Below, piece after piece: positions 16,576 to 24,725 of a DNA stretch of 64,000 bases (position 1 is the first letter of the stretch; every line of letters begins with the position of its first letter). The stretch is from Chthonomonas sp. UBA2017 (GTDB taxonomy: Bacteria > Armatimonadota > Fimbriimonadia > Fimbriimonadales > Fimbriimonadaceae), in contig DDCB01000015.1 of NCBI GenBank assembly GCA_002335425.1, forward strand, positions 1-64,000, read 5' to 3'. The position numbers and the translations under genes are program-made. The notes below the pieces were generated by a model. It saw only the letters and a program-made list of their open reading frames with translations. It had not been told where the DNA came from and did not search any database.

Positions 16576-18966
16576 TTATGGCTTCCAAACACCCCACTTT
16601 CGCATGAGATAAGAGAGGTAGATCGCGTGCCGATCTCGGGTATCCATATCGCCGCCCATGCCGTGGCCTCCGGTTGGGTCAACGACGAATTCAACGAGGG
16701 GACCTTTGCCGTATTGCAACAGCTTTCGGTAAACCGCAATCGCGTGCTGAAAGAGAACGTTGTCATCTTCCATCCCGTGCATAAGCATGAGGTCACCTTG
16801 CAGATTTTTGGCCAAGTGAGTGAGTGAAAACTTATCGAGGTCCTCGGGCTTGCCTTCGCGGGCTTCTCCGATCACCATCTCCGTATATCCAGCATTGTAA
16901 TTTTGCCACTCAGTCGGACCGGCTCCGGCCATCCCGAGTTTGAAAACATCAGGAGCGGTGAACATGCACATCATGGTCTGAAATCCTCCGAAGGACCAGC
17001 CATGAATTCCGACTCGATTCCGATCGACTCCAACCTCTTTTTCGAGGTAGAAAACCGCGTCACTCAAGTCCTCGACTTGGGGCTTCCCGGCCTGCTCAAA
17101 GTTAGCTCTTCCGAACTCGGCGCCGAGTCCGGTTTGTCCCCGAGGATCGATCGCCGCCGTGACGTAGCCCAATTCATGAGCTAAAAACATGTGGAATCGA
17201 TATTCCGAACTTCCAAAGTTTCCATCATTGATCGTCTTCGCCATCGGGCTCGCGAGTGGTCCGCCGTAGACATAGAGAAGCAAGGGCCTCTTTTGGCCTT
17301 TCTTATGATCTTTGGGCAAGAACTTAAAGCCGTGAACCGTTTGTCCGTGTCGATTCTTAAACGAAAAGAGTTGGGGCTTGAGCTTCTGGATTTTCTCAAA
17401 TCCATCTCGGTGAGATTGAGTGATCGGCGCGGCTTTTTCTGGAGTAGAAGTTCCTTGGACAAAGAGCTCTGGACGACGGTCCCACGCGATCATCGTCGTC
17501 GCAAAACTTTGGGTACTTGGACTGACCGTCGGCATAGACCAATTTCCCACAATTTCCGTCAGCCGCGTCCAGCCACCATTCTGCAGATTCACTCGATAAA
17601 CGTTCAGCCGAGCCATGCTGTCTCGCTGTGATGCCACCAAAAGATTCTGACTGTCGGGAGTCATCGCCAGGGGATAGGATTCGAAGTCACCTGCCGTCAA
17701 GGGCGTCGCTGTCTTGAGGGTGAGGTTAATTTGCCAAGCATTTCGAAAGCCGCCTTGCTCCAGCATCGCCACGACGGACTGCCCATCCGGAGCGAAGAAA
17801 GGACGACAGAAGTCGGCCGAACTCGGCTCTCCGTCAGATCGTGATTTGTAAACTGTTTCTTGGGCCTTCTTCTCTAAATCGACGACATGGAGATCGATCG
17901 TCTTGTTGCGTTGTGAAGAGGAAGAGTAAACAAACTTTTTGCCATCTGCCGACCAAGGCTGCGTGTGGATGCTGACGTCCAAGATATCGGTCCCGCTCTT
18001 CCAGCGCCAGAGCTCCCAAGGTTTCCCATCGTGCTTGGGATTGACGGCCGGATCGTCGTTTAAGTCGTAAAGCCAAAGCACCGACTCTTCTTGCACCTTG
18101 TCATCCGGAAAACCCCAATACTGAGCAGACCGTCGGACTTCGGCGAATCGATTTCGATAGGTGATCCACTCGACTTGTCGATACTGACCGGTCGCACGCC
18201 AGGCACGAACCATCATCCAGCGTCCATCGGGGGAGACGTCGTACGTGCCCAACCGATGCCCGTCCGGGAGTTCCGGGTCCAACTGCTCCAAGACGCCGCT
18301 CGAAAACCGCATCCGGAAAAGCCCGCCGTCGCGAAAGACATAGAAACCGCTGTCGTCGGGGAGCCATTCCACCGCCGATTCGGAATCTCGGGTGCGAGTC
18401 AGTCGTTCAATTTTCCCGCCCGGCTTCCACCGAAAGAGGTCGCCTGCATAACCAAAGATCAGATCGTGACTCTTGTGCGCCCAGGCGACTTCGCTGATGC
18501 CCGGATAAGGGGGTGGTGCGTTTCGCCGGCTCGTGTCCGTCCGCCGCTTGATCATGAACTCTCGATACTCCAGATCGTTCATCTGAAGCATCTTCTTCTC
18601 TTCCTCGTTGTCCTTTTGGATCTGCTCCTTCATCGCCGCGATGCGCCGATCAAAGGTGGCCATGACGTCCAAGCTCGTCACTCGCTCGGATTTCCCGGTC
18701 CGCCGATCTAAAACGTACAGGTCGAAGCCGCGGTCGTCATAGGGATTCCAAAGGTAAGCAACGTACCGGTCGTCGAACGAGAACTCCATGCCTCGGGCGG
18801 TCTTGCCAAAGTACGACTTTCGAGGAAACAGATCTTCGAGAGTCAACTCGCCTCGGAGCGTCTTGAGGGGCATCGGGGTTGGGAATGTCGCCGTAGTTGC
18901 CGGAGTTGCTGGAGGAGCAGCTTGGGCACTCGCCAGGACCGAAAGAGCATAAAGAGTGGCCAACAT
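16576..18966 (-). CDS. S9 family prolyl oligopeptidase/dipeptidyl-peptidase
   Basis: A 796-residue exported serine peptidase. It has a signal peptide in the first 18 residues, a Pro/Thr/Ala linker, a beta-propeller N-domain with repeated WDPD-like strands, then the S9 catalytic domain with LLYVYGGP, S658 in GWSFGG, Asp in MEDDNVLFQHA and His in GGHGMGGD. Start ATG 18966 was chosen at the signal peptide, with AAGGA 4 nt upstream and TATAGT 9 nt upstream. The longer open frame to 19500 runs into pdhA and is not used. Divergent from pdhA. Confidence 0.9.
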   Translation of the reverse strand: MLATLYALSVLASAQAAPPATPATTATFPTPMPLKTLRGELTLEDLFPRKSYFGKTARGMEFSFDDRYVAYLWNPYDDRGFDLYVLDRRTGKSERVTSLDVMATFDRRIAAMKEQIQKDNEEEKKMLQMNDLEYREFMIKRRTDTSRRNAPPPYPGISEVAWAHKSHDLIFGYAGDLFRWKPGGKIERLTRTRDSESAVEWLPDDSGFYVFRDGGLFRMRFSSGVLEQLDPELPDGHRLGTYDVSPDGRWMMVRAWRATGQYRQVEWITYRNRFAEVRRSAQYWGFPDDKVQEESVLWLYDLNDDPAVNPKHDGKPWELWRWKSGTDILDVSIHTQPWSADGKKFVYSSSSQRNKTIDLHVVDLEKKAQETVYKSRSDGEPSSADFCRPFFAPDGQSVVAMLEQGGFRNAWQINLTLKTATPLTAGDFESYPLAMTPDSQNLLVASQRDSMARLNVYRVNLQNGGWTRLTEIVGNWSMPTVSPSTQSFATTMIAWDRRPELFVQGTSTPEKAAPITQSHRDGFEKIQKLKPQLFSFKNRHGQTVHGFKFLPKDHKKGQKRPLLLYVYGGPLASPMAKTINDGNFGSSEYRFHMFLAHELGYVTAAIDPRGQTGLGAEFGRANFEQAGKPQVEDLSDAVFYLEKEVGVDRNRVGIHGWSFGGFQTMMCMFTAPDVFKLGMAGAGPTEWQNYNAGYTEMVIGEAREGKPEDLDKFSLTHLAKNLQGDLMLMHGMEDDNVLFQHAIAVYRKLLQYGKGPLVEFVVDPTGGHGMGGDMDTRDRHAIYLSYLMRKWGVWKP

Positions 18967-19158
18967 AGGTCCTTGACTATACCGACCCCATGACGCCGTT
19001 GGTTGCCTCAAGCGCCAGAACCGCATTCTTGCCAGGGCCGATCTCTCGACCGAAAAAGAGGGCGCTGAGGAAACTTCAAACCTCTCTGAACGACCGCCAA
19101 AAGCCGATCCTTTTAGGTACAATATTCGGAATTCCCCCCGAAGCGGGACCCTTTCACC

Positions 19159-20271
19159 ATGCCAGCACAAAAAAGCGCTCCTCCGAAGACCGCCTCTCCG
19201 GCGCGGCCTAGCGATCTCCTGACCAAAGAAGAGCATCTCGAACTGCTCAAGCACCTTTACCTGGCCCGTTATTTCGATGTGCGACTCATCAAGGAAAAGC
19301 GCCGAGGCCGACTGACCGGGACGCTCTACTCGTCGCACAATCAGGAAGCGATTTTGGCGGGGACGCTCTATGCCCTCAAGTCGACGGACTGGATCAGTCC
19401 GATCCACCGAGACATGCCGGCATTCTTCATGAAGGACCTCCGAGGCAAATGGGGCCAAGACGACCGCATCGCGATGACGGTCGAAGAAGTTTGCAGCCAA
19501 GTTTGGGGCCGATCTGGCTCACCCGGACGAGCACGCGACAACTGGTCGCACATCGGCAGCAAGTCGGGTCACATCATCCACTCGACCTCGATGCTCGCGG
19601 GAACGATCCCCGTCGCCGCCGGTCTGGCCTATGCCAACAAGCTCGATGGAGGCGACGCCGTCGTCGTGACTTACAACGGAGAGGGCTCGACCGCTCAAGG
19701 CGTCTTTCACGAAGCGATCAATTTCGCTGCCGTGCACAAGCTCCCGGTCATCACCATCATCGAGAACAACCAGTGGGCCTACGGGACTCCGACTCACTTG
19801 GAGTATCCCCTCGAAGACTTCGCTCGCCGAGCCGATGGCTATGGCATCCCAGGCTGGGTGGCCGACGGTCAAGATGTCTTTGACGTTTACGACAAGATGG
19901 TCGCTGCCGTCGAATATGCCCGAACCGGTGCCGGACCCAGCATCATCGAATGCAAAACCTTCCGCGCTTATGGTCACGGCGACCACGACGATGATCGAGC
20001 CGCTCGCTATCGCCCCACCGACGATGTCAACAAAGGACGCGAGCGCGACCCCATCGCCGTTTGCAAGCGCATTCTCGTCGAAAAAGGGATGATGACCCAA
20101 GCCGAAGCTGCTCAGTACGCCGCCGAAGGCAAAGGCGCACCTCAAACCAAAGACGAAGATTTTCCGCCCGAAGTGGTCGAATACCTCAAGCGAGGCGTCG
20201 AGTACGCGATCAAGAGCCCGCTGCCCGATGCCGCCGAAGGCGCGATGTGGGTTTTCCGAGAGACCAACTAA
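19159..20271 (+). CDS. pdhA: Thiamine-diphosphate dehydrogenase E1 component, alpha subunit (pyruvate or branched-chain type)
   Basis: A 370-residue E1-alpha that decarboxylates a 2-oxoacid and passes the acyl group to E2 lipoate. It shows LTGTLYSSHNQEAI, HRDMPAFF, GRSGSPGRARDNWSHIGSK and the ThDP motif GEGSTAQGVFHEAINFA with ENNQWAYGT, then YGHGDHDDDRAARYR on the phosphorylation-loop side. It is followed after 33 bp by the beta subunit. TACAAT at 19118-19123 is a possible -10. No E2 or E3 gene is adjacent, so the 2-oxoacid (pyruvate, acetoin or branched-chain) cannot be fixed. Confidence 0.88.
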   Translation: MPAQKSAPPKTASPARPSDLLTKEEHLELLKHLYLARYFDVRLIKEKRRGRLTGTLYSSHNQEAILAGTLYALKSTDWISPIHRDMPAFFMKDLRGKWGQDDRIAMTVEEVCSQVWGRSGSPGRARDNWSHIGSKSGHIIHSTSMLAGTIPVAAGLAYANKLDGGDAVVVTYNGEGSTAQGVFHEAINFAAVHKLPVITIIENNQWAYGTPTHLEYPLEDFARRADGYGIPGWVADGQDVFDVYDKMVAAVEYARTGAGPSIIECKTFRAYGHGDHDDDRAARYRPTDDVNKGRERDPIAVCKRILVEKGMMTQAEAAQYAAEGKGAPQTKDEDFPPEVVEYLKRGVEYAIKSPLPDAAEGAMWVFRETN

Positions 20272-20304
20272 AGACTGACCCAGGAACCAAAGAGAAACAG
20301 ACGA

Positions 20305-21318
20305 ATGAGTGTGACTGCTGACGCCCCCGCAACGCTAAAGAAGAACTACCTCACCGCCCTCAAGGAGGCGATCGATGAGGAGATGACGCAGAACCCAAAC
20401 ATGATCTGCATCGGCGAAGATATCGGCATCCTCGGCGGAGCTTTTGGCGTCACCGAAGGCCTCCAAGCCAAGCATGGCGCGAGTCGTGTTATCGATGCTC
20501 CGATCAGCGAGGCCGCGATCTGCGGGTCGGCGGTGGGCATGGCGCTCGCCGGCAAGACCGTGATGGTCGAGATGCAGTTCATCGACTTCATCTCGTGCGG
20601 ATTTGACCAGATCGTCAATATGATGGCGACCTACCACTATCGAACCGCGGGCGAAGTCAGCATGCCGATCGTGCTGCGCGGTCCGGCCGGAGCTTATTCC
20701 GGCGGTGCGCTCTATCACAGCCAGATGAACGAGGCCTGGTTCTTGAATTCGCCCGGCATCAAAGTCATCTGCCCCTCGACTCCCTACGACGCCAAGGGCC
20801 TCATGAAGGCGGCGCTTCGCGATCCGAATCCCGTCCTGGTTTACGAGATCAAGAACCTCTATCGCATGCGCGACATCGAGGAAGAGCTTCCCGAAGAGGA
20901 GTACATCATCCCGCTCGGCAAGGCCAAAATCCGCCGCGAAGGGACCGATATCACCTTGGTGACCTACGGTCAAAACGTGTATCACTGTCTTGACGCAGCG
21001 CAAAAGCTCGCCGACCAAGGGGTCAGCGCCGAAGTCATCGACCTTCGCTCGCTCAACCCGCTGGACGAGGAGACGATCGTGAACTCCGTCAAGAAGACGA
21101 ACCGGGTGCTGGTGGTCAATGAGGCCCCGCGCACTTGCGGCTTTGCTGGTGAGATCGTCGCCCGAGTCAACGAACTTTGCTTCGAGCATCTCGACGCCCC
21201 GGCGCTCCGCTTGACCCGAATGGACACTCCGGTGCCTTGGGCCAAGCCGCTTGAGCTGCACGTTCTCCCGTCTGTCGACCAAATCGTCGAGACGTCGCTG
21301 AAGATCGTCCGGTTCTAA
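20305..21318 (+). CDS. pdhB: Thiamine-diphosphate dehydrogenase E1 component, beta subunit
   Basis: A 337-residue partner of the E1-alpha just upstream. Family text: GEDIGILGGAFGVTEGLQ, DAPISEAAICGSAVGMA, VEMQFIDFISCGFDQIVN, GAYSGGALYHSQ and the C-terminal transketolase domain VIDLRSLNPLDEETIV with NEAPRTCGFAGEI. The two form an alpha2beta2 E1. The stop overlaps the stop of the convergent SDR gene by 4 bp. Confidence 0.9.
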   Translation: MSVTADAPATLKKNYLTALKEAIDEEMTQNPNMICIGEDIGILGGAFGVTEGLQAKHGASRVIDAPISEAAICGSAVGMALAGKTVMVEMQFIDFISCGFDQIVNMMATYHYRTAGEVSMPIVLRGPAGAYSGGALYHSQMNEAWFLNSPGIKVICPSTPYDAKGLMKAALRDPNPVLVYEIKNLYRMRDIEEELPEEEYIIPLGKAKIRREGTDITLVTYGQNVYHCLDAAQKLADQGVSAEVIDLRSLNPLDEETIVNSVKKTNRVLVVNEAPRTCGFAGEIVARVNELCFEHLDAPALRLTRMDTPVPWAKPLELHVLPSVDQIVETSLKIVRF

Positions 21319-22025
21319 CCCAATCCACCGGGTGGCATCAGAACGATCTCGTCGAGGGCTCGATCTCGCGGAGAACAGAGGGCGTCCCGAATCGCCTCGG
21401 CGACGGCAGCGACCGGTAGCATCGAGTCGGTAGCGGGTCGCCAATCCTGGCCCTCCCAAATCGGGGTATCGGTCGCGCCCGGATGGATGTTCGTGATGCG
21501 AACTCCGCGCTTGCGGACCTCCAGTGCGAGGCTGCGGGCCATCAAATGGCTCCCCGCTTTGGCCGCCCCGTAAGCAGTCGCCCCCATCAGTGGCATCGTC
21601 GCCGCCACACTCAGGACGTTGACAATCTGCCCTTGAGACGCCAAGACGTGGGGCAGGAGGACGTGCGTGACCCAGGCGGGGCCCACAAAATTCACCTGGA
21701 TCTGGTTTTCGATCTGCTCAGGCGTCATCTCCAAAAATGGCTTCAAAACGGCATTGCCCGCGTTATTCACCAAGCACAGCTCGCCACCCGATGTTTCGCC
21801 GACTCGGTCACCCAGCCGCCGGACGGATTCGAGGTCGGTGAGGTCACATTCGCACGCTTCGACCCAATCCACCCCCCGCGCCCGGCAAAGTTCGGCCAGC
21901 TCTTCAAGCCGGTCTCGTCGACGGGCCGCTAGAACCAAGCCCACGCCCGGCTCGGCGAGGAGCAAAGAGGTCTCCCAGCCGATGCCACTACTCGCCCCGG
22001 TCACGACGATGCGCCGCTGGGTCAC
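21315..22025 (-). CDS. Short-chain dehydrogenase/reductase, last gene of the BMP-transporter operon
   Basis: A 236-residue classical SDR: NAD(P) site TGASSGIG at 10-17, CLVNNAGNAV, catalytic Ser in VLSVAA and YGAAK. The basic pair ARRRDR after strand 2 suggests NADP(H). GTG 22025 overlaps the stop of the PTPS-like gene (GTGA), so the two are translated together. Because it follows a pterin-synthase-family gene, a sepiapterin-reductase-like role on a pterin side chain is possible, but sequence alone does not show it. It ends with LDEIVLMPPGGLG. Confidence 0.85.
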   Translation of the reverse strand: MTQRRIVVTGASSGIGWETSLLLAEPGVGLVLAARRRDRLEELAELCRARGVDWVEACECDLTDLESVRRLGDRVGETSGGELCLVNNAGNAVLKPFLEMTPEQIENQIQVNFVGPAWVTHVLLPHVLASQGQIVNVLSVAATMPLMGATAYGAAKAGSHLMARSLALEVRKRGVRITNIHPGATDTPIWEGQDWRPATDSMLPVAAVAEAIRDALCSPRDRALDEIVLMPPGGLG

Positions 22026-22846
22026 GCGCAGACCTCGAAGACATTTCGGGCCGTCTCGTGAAGTCGGATACGTTCAAGTTTTGCTGGTAAGGCCGTATTG
22101 AGTCGGCGAAAGATCTCAAGGGCAACATTCTCACTCGTCGGGTTGACCTTCTCAAATTCCGGCACGTCTTCGTTCAAGTTTTTGTGGTCATACCGATCCA
22201 CAACCTCTGCATGAACGACGCGATCGAGGTCGTCGAGGGCCACCAACATGCCGGTCTCAGGGTCAGGTTCGCCTCCGACCGTCACTTCCAGGATGTAGTT
22301 ATGGCCGTGACCTTGCGGATTATTACATTTCCCAAAAATCTGGACATTCTCCGCGTCCGAAAGCGCGAAGCTGTGCAGCCGATGGGATGCGGCAAATTCA
22401 TAAATGCGAGTGAGTTGAATCATCGTAGATTGGGTTGCCGACCACTCGGCATGGAGTAACGGAGTTTCTTCAAGTTTAAGCCAAGAAAGCTGTACTTGTT
22501 CGGGGAGCGAGCCGATCTGTTGTCGAATGAAAAAGAGTAAGTTTTCGAGAGAAGGCGACACTCTTGAAAACGGCTCAACCTCATCATTAAGGCTCCTTTG
22601 GTCGAGGTGCGAAACGATTCTCTCTTGGAGAAGGTCGTCGATGATCTTGATATTCACAACCATTCCCGAATCTTCTTCAACATATCCGGTGGTTCCGACC
22701 CAAAGAACGTAGTTATGGCCGTGGTTGTAAGGCGACGCCCAACGACCAAACACGGCTCGATTCTCTTCGGCCGTGAGGTCGCTTCGCCAGTATCGGTGCC
22801 CGCTCGAAAAGGCGACTCGTCGAATCAGCTGCACCGCCCGCCTCAT
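22022..22846 (-). CDS. Tandem 6-pyruvoyl-tetrahydropterin synthase / QueD-family protein
   Basis: A 274-residue protein made of two PTPS/QueD domains (about 1-138 and 142-274). Domain 2 looks catalytically complete: Zn ligands in ASHRLHS and GHGHNY, Cys in IFGKCNN, YDHKNLN, and Glu in PTSEN. Domain 1 keeps the zinc histidines (H17, H42, H44) but has Trp36 where the catalytic Cys belongs (FGRWASP) and Gln instead of His in LDQRSLN. ATG 22846 was chosen because it overlaps the upstream permease stop (ATGA). The product could be a pterin (BH4-type) or the queuosine precursor; context favours neither firmly. Confidence 0.88.
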   Translation of the reverse strand: MRRAVQLIRRVAFSSGHRYWRSDLTAEENRAVFGRWASPYNHGHNYVLWVGTTGYVEEDSGMVVNIKIIDDLLQERIVSHLDQRSLNDEVEPFSRVSPSLENLLFFIRQQIGSLPEQVQLSWLKLEETPLLHAEWSATQSTMIQLTRIYEFAASHRLHSFALSDAENVQIFGKCNNPQGHGHNYILEVTVGGEPDPETGMLVALDDLDRVVHAEVVDRYDHKNLNEDVPEFEKVNPTSENVALEIFRRLNTALPAKLERIRLHETARNVFEVCA

Positions 22847-23697
22847 GGTCGCCTCCAAGGAATGCCCAGGGCCGCGGGAGCCCCTCGGCCTCGTCCGACG
22901 ATCACCAAAACTGCCAGCGCCGCCAGGTACGGCAGCGCATTCATCAGCTGGTAAGGCAGCTGCACCGACCGACTCTGCAAGGTGAATTGAAGCGCCTCCA
23001 GCCAGCCCACCAGCAAGGCGCCCGCGAAAACCCATTGAGGTTTCCACCGTCCGAACGTCACCATCGCTATCGCCACAAATCCTCGACCTGCTGTCATGTT
23101 CTCAGTGAACGAGCCGCTAAAGCCCAAAGTAAGATACGAGCCCGCCAGCCCTGCCAGCAGCCCCGCCAGCCCCGCCGCCTGCCAACGAATCTTCCGAACC
23201 CCAAATCCAGCGGCGACAACTGCCTCGGGATACTCTCCAGTCGCCCGGGCGGCCAAGCCCCACTTCGTGCGCTGAAGAAGCCACCACACGACGGGAACGA
23301 GCACGATCGCCACGATCAAGAGGGGATCCAGAGGGCCGATCTTGGGCAGAGTGGGATAGTTTGACAGCGCGGTCTTCGAAAAATTTGCCCGAAAAAGCGT
23401 CCCGGTCAAACCGAGCGCCAAGAGGTTGGTCGCCGTTCCGACCACAACTTGATCGATGGCGAGCCGGATCGTGAAAAAGCACTGCAGCACCATCAAGGCG
23501 AGAGCCGAGAGTGTTCCCGCCGCCAGGCCCCACCAAGGGTTGCCCGTGGCGAGCGAGACCCAAGCGGCAAAAAATGCTCCGCTCAGCATCATCCCTTCGA
23601 GCCCGATATTGATCGACCCGGCCTTTTCGTGGATCACCTCGCCCAGGGCCGCAAGCCCGACCGGAGCGCAATACCGCAAGATCAGAAAAAGGTCCAT
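22843..23697 (-). CDS. BMP-type ABC transporter permease 2
   Basis: A 284-residue, highly hydrophobic membrane subunit of the nucleoside/simple-sugar (BmpA/RbsC-like) ABC class. Family signatures: LAALGEVIHEKAGSINIGLEGMM near the N-terminus and ATGEYPEAVVAAGFGVRKIRW with GLAGSYLTLG. It overlaps its neighbours by 4 bp (23697 upstream) and 4 bp (22846 downstream). It probably pairs with the permease at 23697 as a heterodimer. Confidence 0.9.
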   Translation of the reverse strand: MDLFLILRYCAPVGLAALGEVIHEKAGSINIGLEGMMLSGAFFAAWVSLATGNPWWGLAAGTLSALALMVLQCFFTIRLAIDQVVVGTATNLLALGLTGTLFRANFSKTALSNYPTLPKIGPLDPLLIVAIVLVPVVWWLLQRTKWGLAARATGEYPEAVVAAGFGVRKIRWQAAGLAGLLAGLAGSYLTLGFSGSFTENMTAGRGFVAIAMVTFGRWKPQWVFAGALLVGWLEALQFTLQSRSVQLPYQLMNALPYLAALAVLVIVGRGRGAPAALGIPWRRP

Positions 23698-24725
23698 CAG
23701 GCCTCGGCCTCCCGTCGCAGGGCCCTCTCCTCAGACCACCGACTGAGCCAGACGAACCCCAGAACCGCCACAGCTTGGACGACAAAGACGATCGTGCTCC
23801 CGGCCTTCGTAAACGCCTCCAGATTTTTGGAACCCGCGAAGAGGGCCCCAAAATAGAGTGAGGCCAGCCCTGCGCCCAAAGGATGAAGCATTCCGAGCAG
23901 GGCGGCAGGAATCGCCAAAAAACCCCAGTTTTGGGCGAGGTCGGTGCCGATCTGCGCGGTCATGCCGGTGTATTCGATCCCCCCGGCGAGTCCACAAAGG
24001 GCTCCCGAAACCATCATCGCCTGAACCTGAATTCGTCCGGGCCGAAGTCCGGCGGCCTGGGCGGCGCCGGGATTCGACCCCGTCAGCCGCACTCGATACC
24101 CCCAAGCCGTGCGAAAGAGCACGATCCCCACGATCACCACCGCCAGTCCCGCCACGATCACCCCGGCATGGAGATCGTTTTGCGAACTAAAGCGAGGGAG
24201 CCGAGCCCCTTCCGCGAGCAGATCGGTCAAAGGAAGCTGCTTCTTCTTCTCCTGCAACGGTCCTCGAACGGCCCAGTCCAGAACTTCCAGAGCGATAAAG
24301 TTCAGCAAGATCGTGCTGACCACCACCTGGACCCCTCGCTTCACATGGAGCCAACCCGCGAGCCCCGCGTAGAGGGCTCCGCCGAGCACCGTGGCCAACA
24401 GAATTGCTCCCAACATCAAGCTGGGCGGCAGTCCCGGGGCGAACTGAGCGACGGCCGCCCCGGAGAGACCGCCGATGACGAACTGTCCCTCGCCGCCAAT
24501 GTTATACATTCCCGCTCGCCAAGCGACCAACACGCCGAGCGCGGTCAGGAGCAGGGGAGTGGTCTTGACGAGGGTCCGGGTGAAATCGTTCCAGGTGCCG
24601 AACGAGCCTTGGGCAATCAGCCCGGCGCTGCGAAAGACCGGAATTCCCAAGCAAGCGAAAGTCAACAGCAGAATCGCGACCAACCCCAGGGTGATCCACA
24701 AGAACCCACCGATCTTCTTGATCAC
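23697..24725 (-). CDS. BMP-type ABC transporter permease 1
   Basis: A 342-residue membrane subunit with an N-terminal TM anchor and the family text AWRAGMYNIGGEGQFVIGG, VSTILLNFIAL, RLTGSNPGAAQAAGLRPGRI and GGIEYTGMTAQIG. It starts at GTG 24725 overlapping the ATPase stop (GTGA) and ends in ATGA with permease 2. It forms the transmembrane pathway with the next gene. Confidence 0.9.
   Translation of the reverse strand: MIKKIGGFLWITLGLVAILLLTFACLGIPVFRSAGLIAQGSFGTWNDFTRTLVKTTPLLLTALGVLVAWRAGMYNIGGEGQFVIGGLSGAAVAQFAPGLPPSLMLGAILLATVLGGALYAGLAGWLHVKRGVQVVVSTILLNFIALEVLDWAVRGPLQEKKKQLPLTDLLAEGARLPRFSSQNDLHAGVIVAGLAVVIVGIVLFRTAWGYRVRLTGSNPGAAQAAGLRPGRIQVQAMMVSGALCGLAGGIEYTGMTAQIGTDLAQNWGFLAIPAALLGMLHPLGAGLASLYFGALFAGSKNLEAFTKAGSTIVFVVQAVAVLGFVWLSRWSEERALRREAEA

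Noticed and set aside
16576..19500. 974-aa form of the minus-strand S9 peptidase
   Set aside because: The first 178 codons overlap the divergent pdhA and its promoter and have no homology-like features; a signal peptide begins at 18966.
20335..21459. 374-codon minus-strand open frame
   Set aside because: Antisense to pdhB, which has all family motifs.
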